Source: Epilithonimonas zeae (GTDB lineage Bacteria; Bacteroidota; Bacteroidia; Flavobacteriales; Weeksellaceae). Taken from it: a DNA stretch of 64,000 nt. The position numbers and the translations under genes are program-made. The notes beneath the pieces are model-generated. The model saw only the letters and a program-made list of their open reading frames with translations, did no database searches and was not told the DNA's origin. The stretch is taken from positions 372,001 to 436,000 of the forward strand of contig NZ_FSRK01000001.1 in assembly GCF_900141765.1 (NCBI RefSeq), given 5' to 3'. Shown here piece by piece: positions 53,291 through 62,327 of the stretch; position 1 is the stretch's first letter, and every line of letters begins with the position of its first letter.

Positions 53291-53809
53291 ATGGCAGAAG
53301 TACAAATTAAAGAACAATCTAACGGAAAGAAAACTCAAAACAAGAAACCAATTCGTGTGGATATGACACCAATGGTGGATTTGGGATTTTTATTGATTAC
53401 ATTTTTTATGTTTACCACCAATTTCTCAAAACCAAACGCCATCAATTTTTCCAATCCTCCGAGAAATACTGGAGAACCAACAGAAATTAATTATAAAAAT
53501 TCAATTACATTTATTTTAGGTAAAGAAGGTAAAGTTTTCTATTATCAAGCGGATAAAAAAGATTTGAATGATAATAGTCTAAAACAAGTTTCATTTGATA
53601 AAGCTCAGGTTGCAAAAACAATTGAAACAGCAAAAGCAAATGCGCCTAAAAAAGAAAACTTCACAGTCATTGTAAAACCTGCAGATGATTCAGAATATAA
53701 AACAGTCATTGATATGTTAGATGAATTGGCACTGACTAAATCCGAACGTTATGGAATTGCGGAAATGAATGGTAAAGAAAAGGAATTGTACCAAAATAAA
53801 GTTCAATAA
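53291..53809 (+). CDS. ExbD/TolR-family biopolymer transport protein
   Basis: The 172-residue protein has a short basic cytoplasmic N-terminus, one TM helix (VDLGFLLITFFMFTTNF, about residues 29-45, with the conserved Asp in DMTPMVDLGF) and a periplasmic domain. ExbD works with an ExbB/TolQ proton channel to energise TonB or Tol. No exbB, tonB or tolB lies nearby, and terminators stand on both sides, so its partner is probably encoded elsewhere. Confidence 0.88.
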   Translation: MAEVQIKEQSNGKKTQNKKPIRVDMTPMVDLGFLLITFFMFTTNFSKPNAINFSNPPRNTGEPTEINYKNSITFILGKEGKVFYYQADKKDLNDNSLKQVSFDKAQVAKTIETAKANAPKKENFTVIVKPADDSEYKTVIDMLDELALTKSERYGIAEMNGKEKELYQNKVQ

Positions 53810-53830
53810 TTAAAAAAATTATTTTGTAAA

Positions 53831-53856
53831 GAGTGTCTCAGGACGCTCTTTTTTAT
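53831..53856 (+). terminator. Terminator after the exbD-like gene
   Basis: The stem GAGTGTC/GACGCTC (one G-T pair) is followed by a T-run. Confidence 0.8.
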
Positions 53857-53882
53857 TTATTTTCGTGAGGAAAATTAAAACT

Positions 53883-54380
53883 ATGAGAAAACTAATTCCA
53901 GTTCTTATTCTTTTTTTAATCGTTTCTTGTAAAAAATCCGAAGAAACTACAACTCCGAAAGTTGATAGTGTGAAAATCATCGATTCAATCAATGCAGTTA
54001 GAACAAAAATCAATGACAGTATTCTCAGTAGTCGAGCGTTTAAAGATCTGTCGGGAATACATTCTTTGACTCACGACCAAGTGAATGGAACAGGAAAAAT
54101 CACTTTTACAAAAATCGGTCAAGATGAATATCAAGTCTCAGGCGAAAATAAATCGGGAAGTAATTTTGTGAAAATCGAAGGCAGCGCAAGAATGACTTCA
54201 CCGAAAAATCTTAAATTCGACGGAACCATTACGCAAAGCATTTCAGATTATGATAATGGAAAACTAGATGTCAGAAAAGGAAAGAAAAATTTTTCCACCA
54301 AAGACGGTGGAAAAACTTTCAAACTTTATGAATCCGTTAATAATGCAGGATTTGCTGACAAAATAATGATTAAATTATAA
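53883..54380 (+). CDS. Lipoprotein, unknown function
   Basis: The 165-residue protein has an N-terminal signal with lipobox IVSC. The mature part is beta-rich and hydrophilic (GTGKITFTKIGQDEYQVSG, TSPKNLKFDGTITQSIS), resembling a small lipocalin-like or flavobacterial putative lipoprotein fold. No conserved catalytic motif is visible. I use the ATG at 53883; the frame extends to a GTG at 53865, but the later start gives a clean signal peptide. The hydrolase gene begins 3 bp after it. Confidence 0.75.
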   Translation: MRKLIPVLILFLIVSCKKSEETTTPKVDSVKIIDSINAVRTKINDSILSSRAFKDLSGIHSLTHDQVNGTGKITFTKIGQDEYQVSGENKSGSNFVKIEGSARMTSPKNLKFDGTITQSISDYDNGKLDVRKGKKNFSTKDGGKTFKLYESVNNAGFADKIMIKL

Positions 54381-54383
54381 ACG

Positions 54384-55166
54384 ATGCTCAACTACGAAAT
54401 AAAAGGAGAAGGAACGGAAAATTTGGTTTTGCTTCACGGCTTTATGGAAAATCTGTCGATTTGGAATGATATGATTCCGTTTCTGTCAGAAAAATTCCGA
54501 TTGATAAAAATTGATTTGCCAGGTTTTGGAAAGTCTGGGGTTGTTGCTGAAATTCAAACTTCCGAAATAATGGCGGATGAAGTCAAAAAAGTTACTGATG
54601 ATTTGGGCTTGACAGAATTTCATTTGCTGGGACATTCGATGGGCGGTTATATTTCGCTAGCTTTTGCAGAAAAATATCCTGAATTTCTGAAATCATTTAC
54701 TTTGTTTTTCTCGACTTATTTTGCCGATGATGAAGCAAAAAAAGAAATCAGAAGAAAAGGCTTGAGAATCATCAAAGAAAATCTTCGGGCTTTCGTCAAC
54801 GCAGGTGTTCCGAATCTTTTCAATCCTAATGAGCATGATATTTTGGAATCTAAAATTAAATTAGCCAAAGAAACAGCCTACACATCGTCTGTTGATGGTG
54901 TTTTGGCTTCTCAAAAAGGAATGATAGAGCGAGCAGATAGACAATCTGTTTTAGAAAACTTTGAAGGAAAAATTCTGGTTCTGTCGGGCAAACACGATTC
55001 CGCTGTCAATTCAGAAAAAACCATTAAAAATCTTCCTGATAGAACCAATATCAAATCATATGTTTTGGACTGCGGACATAACGGACATTGGGAAAAACCG
55101 GAGATTTGCGCTTCGATTATCAATATAGAATTACTGCATCATTTACCAAAAAAACTCGTTCTCTAA
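54384..55166 (+). CDS. Alpha/beta hydrolase
   Basis: The 260-residue cytoplasmic protein has the alpha/beta-hydrolase layout: oxyanion-hole HGFMENLSIW (about residue 18), nucleophile elbow GHSMGGY (about residue 87), acid in SGKHDSAVN and catalytic His in CGHNGHWEKPE. The substrate is unknown. It starts 3 bp after the lipoprotein gene and ends 1 bp before the DUF1304 gene, so the three are likely one operon. Confidence 0.88.
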   Translation: MLNYEIKGEGTENLVLLHGFMENLSIWNDMIPFLSEKFRLIKIDLPGFGKSGVVAEIQTSEIMADEVKKVTDDLGLTEFHLLGHSMGGYISLAFAEKYPEFLKSFTLFFSTYFADDEAKKEIRRKGLRIIKENLRAFVNAGVPNLFNPNEHDILESKIKLAKETAYTSSVDGVLASQKGMIERADRQSVLENFEGKILVLSGKHDSAVNSEKTIKNLPDRTNIKSYVLDCGHNGHWEKPEICASIINIELLHHLPKKLVL

Positions 55167-55167
55167 A

Positions 55168-55533
55168 ATGGAAATCATATCAAAAATCCTCATTGCAATC
55201 GTAGCTCTGGAGCATCTTTATATTCTTTATATGGAAATGTTCGCTTGGGAAACATTAGGAAAAAAAACATTCAAAGGTTCATTGCCGGATGAGATGTTCA
55301 AACCCACCAAAAAACTCGCTGCAAACCAAGGTCTGTACAACGGATTTCTTTCCGCTGGACTCATCTGGAGTTTCTTTATCAGCGATGCGATTTGGGCAAA
55401 AAATGTCGCAATTTTCTTCCTTGCGTGTGTTATTGTAGCAGGAATTTACGGCGCATTGTCAGCCTCCAAGAAAATATTTGTCGTTCAGGCTTTACCAGCG
55501 ATTATTGCACTGATTTTTGTCTTTTTGAGGTAG
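55168..55533 (+). CDS. DUF1304 membrane protein
   Basis: The 121-residue protein has four predicted TM helices. The family features are visible: IVALEHLYILYMEMFAWET (about residues 10-30) and TKKLAANQGLYNGFLSAGLIWSF (about 47-69). The function of DUF1304 proteins is unknown. It is adjacent, almost overlapping, to the alpha/beta hydrolase gene. Confidence 0.87.
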   Translation: MEIISKILIAIVALEHLYILYMEMFAWETLGKKTFKGSLPDEMFKPTKKLAANQGLYNGFLSAGLIWSFFISDAIWAKNVAIFFLACVIVAGIYGALSASKKIFVVQALPAIIALIFVFLR

Positions 55534-55539
55534 ATTTTT

Positions 55540-55650
55540 AGGAGCTTAATCCCGCTGTCCACTGTATCTTTTTTGTCTTAGAAGTTAAGTCTTCAATATA
55601 ATTTTTCAGATAAGACAAAAAAGGATGCCGTTCCCATCGGGGCTAGGAAT
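55540..55650. repeat. Structured intergenic element with long inverted repeat
   Basis: The element contains 12-bp inverted arms TTTTTTGTCTTA (55569-55580) and TAAGACAAAAAA (55611-55622). Outside them lie GC-rich flanks (TCCCGCTGTCC near 55549-55560 and CCCATCGGGGCTAGG near 55635-55650) unlike the AT-rich surroundings. It has no coding potential. It could terminate transcription from both sides or be a dispersed repeat family. Confidence 0.55.
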
Positions 55651-55727
55651 TATGTCAATCAATCAAATTTTCAGTGTCAAATGAAGTCTAATTAATCAAA
55701 TTTTGATTCTTTGGCCTTTGATCTTTC

Positions 55728-56732
55728 TTAAAAGTCTTCCGTTTCAATTTTTTCTTTGAAATCCTCAATTGTTTCTTCCATCGATTTGAAATATTTTCCA
55801 CCGGAAGCATTGATGTGTCCACCACCATTGAAGTATTTTCGAGCAAACTGATTCGTGTCCACAGAATCTTTGGAACGGAAAGAGATTTTGATAAAATCCT
55901 CATAAAGATCTTCCATAAAGAAAACCGCCATTTTAGTTCCCAGTACACTCAACCCATAATTCACAAAACCTTCCGTATCGCCTTTGTCGAAGCCGTATTC
56001 TTTCAGTTCAGAACGTTTCAGCCAAAGAATGGCCACTTTTCCATCTTTAGTCAACTCGATTCTGCTAAGTACTAATGAAAGCAAATGTAAGCGGGAAATT
56101 GTATTGGTGTCCCAAGTATTGGAAGTGATAATCGCTGGGTCAGCACCTTTTTCAATCAATTCAGCCACAATTCTGTGGGTTGTTGCACTCGTAGAACGGA
56201 ACCTGAATCCGCCTGTATCTGTCATTATTCCTGTATAAAGACATTGTGCAATATCAAGATTAACTAATTTTTCATCATTATTCGCTTGGATAAAGTGATA
56301 AATCATTTGGCAGGTCGCAGGAACTGTTGTATCAGAATAAACGTAATCAAATTGTTCCGGCATCTGATGATGGTCAATCAAAACTTTTTTGGCTCTTGCT
56401 TTAGTTACCCAATCTCCAAGAAGTCCAATTCTTGAAGGTGAATTAAAATCAAGACAAAAAATAACATCCGCATTGTAAATGGCTTCGCCAGCTATTTTTC
56501 TTTTATATTCACCAATGATGATTTGTTTCGCTTCTGGCATCCACTTTAGAAATTTCGGAAAATCATTGGGTGTGATTACAGTGGCATCAATTCCTTTTGT
56601 TTTCAAGTAATGTTTAAGACCAAGAGAAGAACCAATTGCGTCTCCGTCAGGATTATGATGCGTTACAATAACGATGTTATTTTCCGGAACGAGAAGATGA
56701 TTGATTTCTGAGATTTCTTTGTCTGTAAACAT
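55728..56732 (-). CDS. DHH-family phosphoesterase, NrnA-like (oligoribonuclease/PAP phosphatase)
   Basis: The 334-residue protein has the DHH domain with HHNPDGDAIGSSLGL (about residue 25), FCLDFN, LIDHHQMPEQ (about residue 120) and a DTGGFRFRST segment. A DHHA1 domain follows, ending in YFNGGGHINASGGK (about residue 305), which is diagnostic for this group. Such enzymes degrade oligoribonucleotides and 3'-phosphoadenosine-5'-phosphate. The -7 box TACCTTTG at 56760-56767 (minus) is 27 bp before the start. Confidence 0.9.
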   Translation of the reverse strand: MFTDKEISEINHLLVPENNIVIVTHHNPDGDAIGSSLGLKHYLKTKGIDATVITPNDFPKFLKWMPEAKQIIIGEYKRKIAGEAIYNADVIFCLDFNSPSRIGLLGDWVTKARAKKVLIDHHQMPEQFDYVYSDTTVPATCQMIYHFIQANNDEKLVNLDIAQCLYTGIMTDTGGFRFRSTSATTHRIVAELIEKGADPAIITSNTWDTNTISRLHLLSLVLSRIELTKDGKVAILWLKRSELKEYGFDKGDTEGFVNYGLSVLGTKMAVFFMEDLYEDFIKISFRSKDSVDTNQFARKYFNGGGHINASGGKYFKSMEETIEDFKEKIETEDF

Positions 56733-56782
56733 AAACGGTTATTTGAAATAATGAATTTTCAAAGGTAGAACTTTAAAATAAA

Positions 56783-56811
56783 AAAATCGGCTCAAAGTTG
56801 AACCGATTTTT
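56783..56811 (-). terminator. Terminator after the second T9SS pair
   Basis: The stem AAAATCGG/CCGATTTT with inner CAA/TTG is followed on the minus strand by a T-run. It lies between the T9SS gene and the DHH gene. Confidence 0.8.
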
Positions 56812-56827
56812 GTTTGATTTATTAAAA

Positions 56828-57898
56828 TTATTTTTTGATAATCTTCTGTACAGATTGCCCGTCGACTTTCAAATAATATATTCCCGACGCTAAATTTTTA
56901 ATATTAATCTCAGTTTTATCTGACTTAATATTAGAAATTGTTCTAATCAATTTTCCTGAACTGTCTATTAATTCTAATAATGAATTCGGTTTTAGATTTT
57001 CAATTTTTACAACATCAGATGATGGATTTGGATAAACCGAGATTTTTGATTTTGAAATTTCTGATGTTGAAAGGAATTTATTTGAGTAAGTGGCAGTATC
57101 TCCATTGAATTTAATAATGGTTAAAGTATTATTATCATTAGAAAATTCGTAGAAGTAAGGATTTATTCTTCCATCTATACCACTGAAAAAGTTGTCAAAA
57201 TACAATCCATCAAACTGGGATATTTGTGGATTGTCAGAATCGGCTAGTGTTACGGATAATGACAGGACACTAAATTTATTATCGGCAAAAAAACCAATTT
57301 GACCTTGTCCTGTATTGAAATATGATGTGTTGAAAAATCCATCAATACCAATTGTAGTACTTCCTCCTAAATATTGAGATGGTTTATTATAATTAATTCC
57401 ATTAATCTTTAAAGAGTTTATGCTCCATGTTTTTGATGTTAAATTTACAGGAGGTGTATAAAAATTATATACAATCTGATCGCCAGAACTGTTTGAAAGG
57501 ATTAATTTTTGACCTGTAGAGTTACTTTCAATGTTATAATTAATTTTATTAGTCCCAGATGAATTTTTTGTAAAAAATAAAGAATAATTTATGTCGAAAT
57601 TAGTCAAGTCTGTAAAGGTACAGTTGGTTAAATAGTGATTGGCAAGGGTGATTGTGAAATCATCTGAAATGGTGTTGTAATTGATATTTCCCCAATTTTC
57701 AGAACATATTTTACTGTAATAGGAAAATGTATTCGTTTTATTAAAATTGATAAAATATCCACTGTTTTCATTTGGGAGAATAGTGTTGTTTCCAATAATG
57801 ACTTTTTCTGTTTTCCAATTTTTATCAAATAAAAGTGGATTTTGGGAATATCCCAGGACGCAAAAAAAACCGATCAATAAAGTATAGAGTTTTTTCAT
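56828..57898 (-). CDS. T9SS type A sorting-domain secreted protein
   Basis: The 356-residue protein has the signal peptide MKKLYTLLIGFFCVLGYSQ. A large beta-rich middle rich in Asn/Thr/Ser follows, then a clear type A sorting domain from about residue 285: ISVYPNPSSDVVKIENL, LELIDSSGKLIRTIS, ASGIYYLKVDGQSVQKIIKK. It should be exported by T9SS and anchored on the surface. The middle does not match a domain I can name. It is 17 bp downstream of the next gene, same strand. Confidence 0.87.
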   Translation of the reverse strand: MKKLYTLLIGFFCVLGYSQNPLLFDKNWKTEKVIIGNNTILPNENSGYFINFNKTNTFSYYSKICSENWGNINYNTISDDFTITLANHYLTNCTFTDLTNFDINYSLFFTKNSSGTNKINYNIESNSTGQKLILSNSSGDQIVYNFYTPPVNLTSKTWSINSLKINGINYNKPSQYLGGSTTIGIDGFFNTSYFNTGQGQIGFFADNKFSVLSLSVTLADSDNPQISQFDGLYFDNFFSGIDGRINPYFYEFSNDNNTLTIIKFNGDTATYSNKFLSTSEISKSKISVYPNPSSDVVKIENLKPNSLLELIDSSGKLIRTISNIKSDKTEINIKNLASGIYYLKVDGQSVQKIIKK

Positions 57899-57915
57899 AT
57901 GATTATATGTATTAG

Positions 57916-58632
57916 TTATTTTTTGATTATTTTTTGGACAGACTTTCCATCAATTCTTAAGTAGTAAATTCCGGGTAAAAGTTTTTTGATGTTGATTTCT
58001 TGTTTAGACGTATTGTTAGAGATTGTTTTTACCAATTTTCCAGTATTGTCATACAATTCAATATTAGAATTAAGTTTTAAGTTTTCTATAAAAATATATT
58101 CTGATGAAGGATTCGGATGAATAGAGATTTTTGATTTTGAAACGTCGGAAGTGCTTAAAATTTTATTTGAATAAAAGATTTTATCTCCATTAGAACGGGA
58201 TATAACTAAACTTTTACCGCCATTGCTTTCACTGTAAACAAAATAATAATTTTCAGTATTTTGTTGATTTTGATTTCCTGTATAGAATTCGTAAATTAGG
58301 AAATCAAAAAACTTTACAGCTTGTTCATTCTCACCCTCATAAATTCCTAACGTAAAACTGATTGCTGGTATATTGAAGTAATTATCTCTCCATGTTATTC
58401 TTCCCGCTACAGAGTTATATAATCCAGAAGATAATGTAAAATAGTTAGAGTTATTGAAAGTGTCAAAACCTTCATTAAATATCCCATATCCATTATTAAG
58501 TGGAGGAAAATAGTTTGTGTTGTTTTTTTCTATTTTATCAATTTTCCAATTTATATTCATTAATGATGAATAAGACTGAGAAAATCCTAATAGCCATAAA
58601 AAGCTAAATAATAAAGTGTAAAGTTTTTTCAT
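57916..58632 (-). CDS. T9SS type A sorting-domain secreted protein, shorter paralog
   Basis: The 238-residue protein has the signal peptide MKKLYTLLFSFLWLLGFSQ, nearly the same as its neighbour, and almost the same C-terminal sorting domain (ISIHPNPSSEYIFIENLKL ... GIYYLRIDGKSVQKIIKK). The middle is shorter (about 115 residues) and beta-rich. The paired genes (17 bp gap, paralogous ends) look like a duplication. A -7-like element TATCTTTA at 58658-58665 (minus) precedes it. Confidence 0.86.
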   Translation of the reverse strand: MKKLYTLLFSFLWLLGFSQSYSSLMNINWKIDKIEKNNTNYFPPLNNGYGIFNEGFDTFNNSNYFTLSSGLYNSVAGRITWRDNYFNIPAISFTLGIYEGENEQAVKFFDFLIYEFYTGNQNQQNTENYYFVYSESNGGKSLVISRSNGDKIFYSNKILSTSDVSKSKISIHPNPSSEYIFIENLKLNSNIELYDNTGKLVKTISNNTSKQEINIKKLLPGIYYLRIDGKSVQKIIKK

Positions 58633-58736
58633 AAGGTTAAGTTTTTTTAATTGACCATAAAGATAAAAAAAATATGATGTAAAATCTTCATTTATTTAAT
58701 GTTACGATTTCTGAAATGTTCCCCCGAAAATTTCCG

Positions 58737-58744
58737 TAACTTTG
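58737..58744 (+). promoter_or_regulatory. -7 box of era
   Basis: TAACTTTG lies 59 bp before the ATG. Confidence 0.45.
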
Positions 58745-58803
58745 CTGTCCATTAAAATGTTTTCTTACATCATTTTAGCATTTAATACTTTAATTTAAAA
58801 TCA

Positions 58804-59679
58804 ATGCACAAAGCAGGATTCGTAAATATCGTCGGGAAACCAAACGCCGGAAAATCGACACTTCTCAATCAATTGATGGGAGAGAAGCTGGCTATTGTTA
58901 CTCAAAAAGCACAAACCACACGTCACCGTATTTTCGGGATTTATAATGAAGAAGACTTGCAGATTGTTTTCTCTGATACACCAGGTGTTCTTGATCCAAA
59001 ATATGGTTTGCAGGAAAAAATGATGGATTTTGTGAAGGATTCTTTACAGGATGCAGACGTTTTCTTGTTTATCGTAGATGTGACGGATAAAGCAGAACCA
59101 TCCGAATTTTTAATTGATAAACTCAACAAAATTCCTGTTCCAGTTTTATTATTGTTGAATAAAATTGACCAAACCAATCAAGAAGGACTGGAAAAAATAG
59201 CAACTGAATGGCACGAAAGAATTCCGAAAGCTGAGATTCTTCCAATTTCTGCACTCAACTCTTTTAATACAGAAATTATTCTTCCGAAACTGAAATCGAT
59301 GTTGCCGGAAAGTCCAGCGTATTATGACAAAGATATGTATACAGACAAGCCGGAACGTTTCTTTGTGAATGAGGCAATCCGTGAGAAAATTCTTCTTAAC
59401 TATGAAAAAGAAATTCCATATTCTGTAGAAGTCGTTACCGAGATGTTCAAAGAGAAAGAAGGTGCTATTGTTATAGATTCCATCATTTACGTGGAACGGG
59501 ATACGCAAAAAGGAATTATCATCGGTCACAAAGGCGAAGCTATTAAAAAAGTAGGAACAGAGGCAAGAATAGATTTGGAAAAATTCTTTGGGAAAAAAAT
59601 CCATCTCAATCTGTTTGTGAAAGTCAAAAAAGACTGGCGAAAAAATGACAGAGACCTGAAAAATTTCGGTTACCGATAA
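58804..59679 (+). CDS. era: GTPase Era
   Basis: This GTPase takes part in 16S rRNA maturation and 30S assembly. The 291-residue protein has the G1 loop GKPNAGKSTLLNQL, effector-loop TTRHRIFGI, G3 DTPG, G4 NKID and G5 SAL. The C-terminal KH domain (about 200-285) has IIGHKGEAIKKVGTEARIDLEKFF. Length is normal (about 290-300). A terminator follows. Confidence 0.97.
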   Translation: MHKAGFVNIVGKPNAGKSTLLNQLMGEKLAIVTQKAQTTRHRIFGIYNEEDLQIVFSDTPGVLDPKYGLQEKMMDFVKDSLQDADVFLFIVDVTDKAEPSEFLIDKLNKIPVPVLLLLNKIDQTNQEGLEKIATEWHERIPKAEILPISALNSFNTEIILPKLKSMLPESPAYYDKDMYTDKPERFFVNEAIREKILLNYEKEIPYSVEVVTEMFKEKEGAIVIDSIIYVERDTQKGIIIGHKGEAIKKVGTEARIDLEKFFGKKIHLNLFVKVKKDWRKNDRDLKNFGYR

Positions 59680-59686
59680 AAAAATT

Positions 59687-59715
59687 AAATCCTTTGCTAC
59701 AAAGGATTTTTTTTA
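59687..59715 (+). terminator. Terminator after era
   Basis: The stem AAATCCTTTG/CAAAGGATTT has a 3-base loop and a T-run. Confidence 0.9.
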
Positions 59716-59739
59716 TTTTTAATATGGAGCGAAGTCAGT

Positions 59740-59928
59740 TTAATCAAACCATTGAGCAACATAATCCTTGATAATCACCCAAAAGTTTTTGCCAAGAAAA
59801 TAGATTAGTGTAGAAGTGATGATACCTTTTACTGTAAAAAAAATAATTCCACCTATTCCAAATTTTTTCAGCAGACTTTTCCACTTCGGCAATTTCTTTT
59901 CTTCGGTCGTCTGTAGTTGGTCTTCCAT
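59740..59928 (-). CDS. Small membrane protein with acidic-basic N-terminus
   Basis: The 62-residue protein begins MEDQLQTTEEKKLPKWKSLLKKFG and has one or two TM helices (IGGIIFFTVKGIITSTLIYFLG and FWVIIKDYVAQWF). Function is unknown. The -7 box TATTTTTG is at 59942-59949 (minus), 13 bp before the ATG, which supports a real gene. Similar short, K-rich membrane proteins occur in flavobacteria. Confidence 0.65.
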   Translation of the reverse strand: MEDQLQTTEEKKLPKWKSLLKKFGIGGIIFFTVKGIITSTLIYFLGKNFWVIIKDYVAQWFD

Positions 59929-60132
59929 CTTTTATTTTTTTCAAAAATATGAAAATTTATGTAATTTAGACTCATTCAAAATTATAAATTATCCTTAATT
60001 TATAGATGTTTGAGTGACTGATATCAAATTAAATTTATTGATAACATCCTTTTTCACAAATTAATTATCTTTTTACTATCTCAAAGCAATAATAATTGCT
60101 AAATGTTTACTAACGATTGTTAGCTTTTGATT

Positions 60133-60161
60133 TTGCTGGTCGAAATATATTTTTATCTTAG
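60133..60161 (+). promoter_or_regulatory. Promoter of the ALDH7-type dehydrogenase gene
   Basis: TTG, 18 bp, TATCTTAG, 23 bp before the ATG. The -7 variant ending TTAG is the same as in the T9SS protein 3 promoter. Confidence 0.5.
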
Positions 60162-60184
60162 GGACTCTAAAAAAATTAAAATTT

Positions 60185-61726
60185 ATGTCCTCGATTTCAA
60201 TATTAGAAAACCTGAAAAGATTAGGCATTTCAACAGAAAACAATGGTACTTCTACCGGATTAGAATTTTTCTCATCTGGGCAAAATATAGACAGTTTCTC
60301 TCCGGTTGACGGAAATAAGATTGCTTCTGTAAAAACTTCCGATGCTGGTGACTACGAAAAAGTAGTAACGAAAGCGCAGGAAGCTTACAGAGAATTCAGA
60401 CAAGTTCCTTCGCCAAAACGTGGCGATTTGGTTCGACAATTTGGAAATAAACTAAGAGAATACAAAGACGACCTAGGTAAATTGGTTTCTTATGAGATGG
60501 GGAAATCTTTGCAGGAAGGTCTTGGCGAAGTTCAGGAAATGATTGATATCTGTGACTTTGCAGTTGGATTATCGCGCCAGCTTCACGGTTACACAATGCA
60601 TTCCGAAAGACCAGGTCATAGGATGTACGAGCAATATCATCCATTGGGGATTGTAGGTGTAATTTCCGCATTCAATTTTCCGGTTGCAGTTTGGAGCTGG
60701 AACGCTGCTTTAGCTTGGATTTGTGGAAACGTTGTTATTTGGAAACCATCAGAAAAAACACCACTTTGTGCGATCGCTTGCCAAAATATTTTCGCTGAGG
60801 TTACAAGAGAAAATGGACTTCCGGAAGGGATTTCTAGTCTTGTAATTGCTGACCATGAAATTGGAGACAAATTAGTCAATGATAAGAGAATTGCTTTGGT
60901 CTCTTTCACAGGTTCTACAAGAGTTGGAAGAATTGTAGGAAAAAATGTAGCAGAACGTTTCGGAAAATCGATTCTGGAATTGGGTGGAAATAATGCCATC
61001 ATCATTACAGAAAATGCCGACCTTAATATGTCAATCATCGGTGCCGTTTTCGGTGCCGTTGGAACGGCTGGACAAAGATGTACTTCTACAAGACGTTTGA
61101 TTATCCACGAATCTGTTTATGATGAAGTTAAAAATCGTTTGGTAAAAGCTTACGGACAATTGAAAATCGGAAATCCTTTGGATGAAACTAATCACGTTGG
61201 TCCATTGATTGACAAATCAGCGGTTAAACAATATCAAGATTCTATCGAGAAATGTAAGTCTGAAGGCGGAAACTTCATCGTAGAAGGTGGCGTTTTGGAA
61301 GGCGATAATTACAATTCTGGTTGCTACGTAAAACCTTGTATCGCTGAGGTTGAGAACGGTTACGAAATTGTTCAGCACGAGACATTTGCGCCAATTCTTT
61401 ATTTGATTAAATACAAAACATTAGAAGAAGCAATTGCTATCCAAAATGATGTCCCGCAAGGTTTGAGTTCTGCAATAATGACACAAAATCTTCGCGAAGC
61501 AGAATTGTTCCTTTCAAACGGAGGTTCAGATTGTGGCATTGCGAACGTCAATATTGGAACTTCAGGCGCTGAAATAGGTGGCGCTTTTGGTGGCGAAAAA
61601 GAAACCGGCGGCGGAAGAGAATCTGGTTCCGATGTCTGGAAATATTATATGAGAAGACAAACCAATACGATTAATTATACGAGCAGTTTGCCTTTGGCTC
61701 AAGGAATCAAATTTGATTTAGATTAG
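60185..61726 (+). CDS. Aldehyde dehydrogenase, ALDH7 type (L-2-aminoadipate semialdehyde dehydrogenase)
   Basis: The 513-residue cytoplasmic NAD(P)-dependent dehydrogenase matches the ALDH7/antiquitin group. Features are [25 protein letters not shown] in part (about residues 160-184), the catalytic Glu in [10 protein letters not shown] (about residue 265) and the catalytic Cys in [12 protein letters not shown] (about residue 298). The ALDH7-typical end is [20 protein letters not shown]. With the lysine 6-aminotransferase two genes downstream, it would oxidise the aminoadipate semialdehyde (or its cyclic form) made by that enzyme to 2-aminoadipate. Confidence 0.9.
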   Translation: MSSISILENLKRLGISTENNGTSTGLEFFSSGQNIDSFSPVDGNKIASVKTSDAGDYEKVVTKAQEAYREFRQVPSPKRGDLVRQFGNKLREYKDDLGKLVSYEMGKSLQEGLGEVQEMIDICDFAVGLSRQLHGYTMHSERPGHRMYEQYHPLGIVGVISAFNFPVAVWSWNAALAWICGNVVIWKPSEKTPLCAIACQNIFAEVTRENGLPEGISSLVIADHEIGDKLVNDKRIALVSFTGSTRVGRIVGKNVAERFGKSILELGGNNAIIITENADLNMSIIGAVFGAVGTAGQRCTSTRRLIIHESVYDEVKNRLVKAYGQLKIGNPLDETNHVGPLIDKSAVKQYQDSIEKCKSEGGNFIVEGGVLEGDNYNSGCYVKPCIAEVENGYEIVQHETFAPILYLIKYKTLEEAIAIQNDVPQGLSSAIMTQNLREAELFLSNGGSDCGIANVNIGTSGAEIGGAFGGEKETGGGRESGSDVWKYYMRRQTNTINYTSSLPLAQGIKFDLD

Positions 61727-61767
61727 AATTGTTGAAAGTTATTTTTTTTTAAATTATTATTATTTTG

Positions 61768-62274
61768 ATGAAAGTAGTATTACTATTTATTTTATTTTCT
61801 AATTTTTTATTTGCACAAAATAAATTTGATAGTTTAACCTCAAAAATAAAAAATTTAGAATGGATGCGAAATTTAAAAAACACTGAAAATAAAGGTGAAA
61901 AAATTCAATTAATTATAAAAAAAATTAAAACTGATTCAATTGTTCCGCAAAATTTAATTTCTAATGATTTAGTACTAAGAGATGGAGAAGATTTTTCAAA
62001 TAAATGCAAAATTTTATTTTTTCTTGAGAATAATAAGCATTTAATTCTATTTGATTTGAATAAACAACCAAACTTTTCAATTATACTTAATGTTCTCAAT
62101 CAAAATACTGTTAAAGAAATTAATTTACTAAATATTGAAGATGCAACAAAATCATATGGAGGTAGGGGTGGTTGTGGAGCAATTATTTTGCATTCAGATA
62201 AAAGCAAATTAAGTAAACAAATAGGTGAATTACAAAAAAAAATAAAGAAGGGTCGCAAAAAAAAAGATTTTTAA
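61768..62274 (+). CDS. Secreted protein of unknown function, AT-rich
   Basis: The 168-residue protein has a signal peptide (MKVVLLFILFSNFLFAQ). A Lys/Asn/Ile-rich body follows, with no domain I recognise, and a short motif YGGRGGCGAIILHSDKS (about residues 131-147) near the strongly basic C-terminus GRKKKDF. The coding sequence is noticeably more AT-rich than the flanking dehydrogenase and aminotransferase genes, which suggests later acquisition or a fast-evolving gene. I use the ATG at 61768; a TTG lies one codon earlier. It stands between two genes that act on lysine. Confidence 0.7.
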   Translation: MKVVLLFILFSNFLFAQNKFDSLTSKIKNLEWMRNLKNTENKGEKIQLIIKKIKTDSIVPQNLISNDLVLRDGEDFSNKCKILFFLENNKHLILFDLNKQPNFSIILNVLNQNTVKEINLLNIEDATKSYGGRGGCGAIILHSDKSKLSKQIGELQKKIKKGRKKKDF

Positions 62275-62327
62275 TTAGCGACCAGATTAAGTAAGTAAAT
62301 ATCAATGTAAATTTATCAACTATTAAA

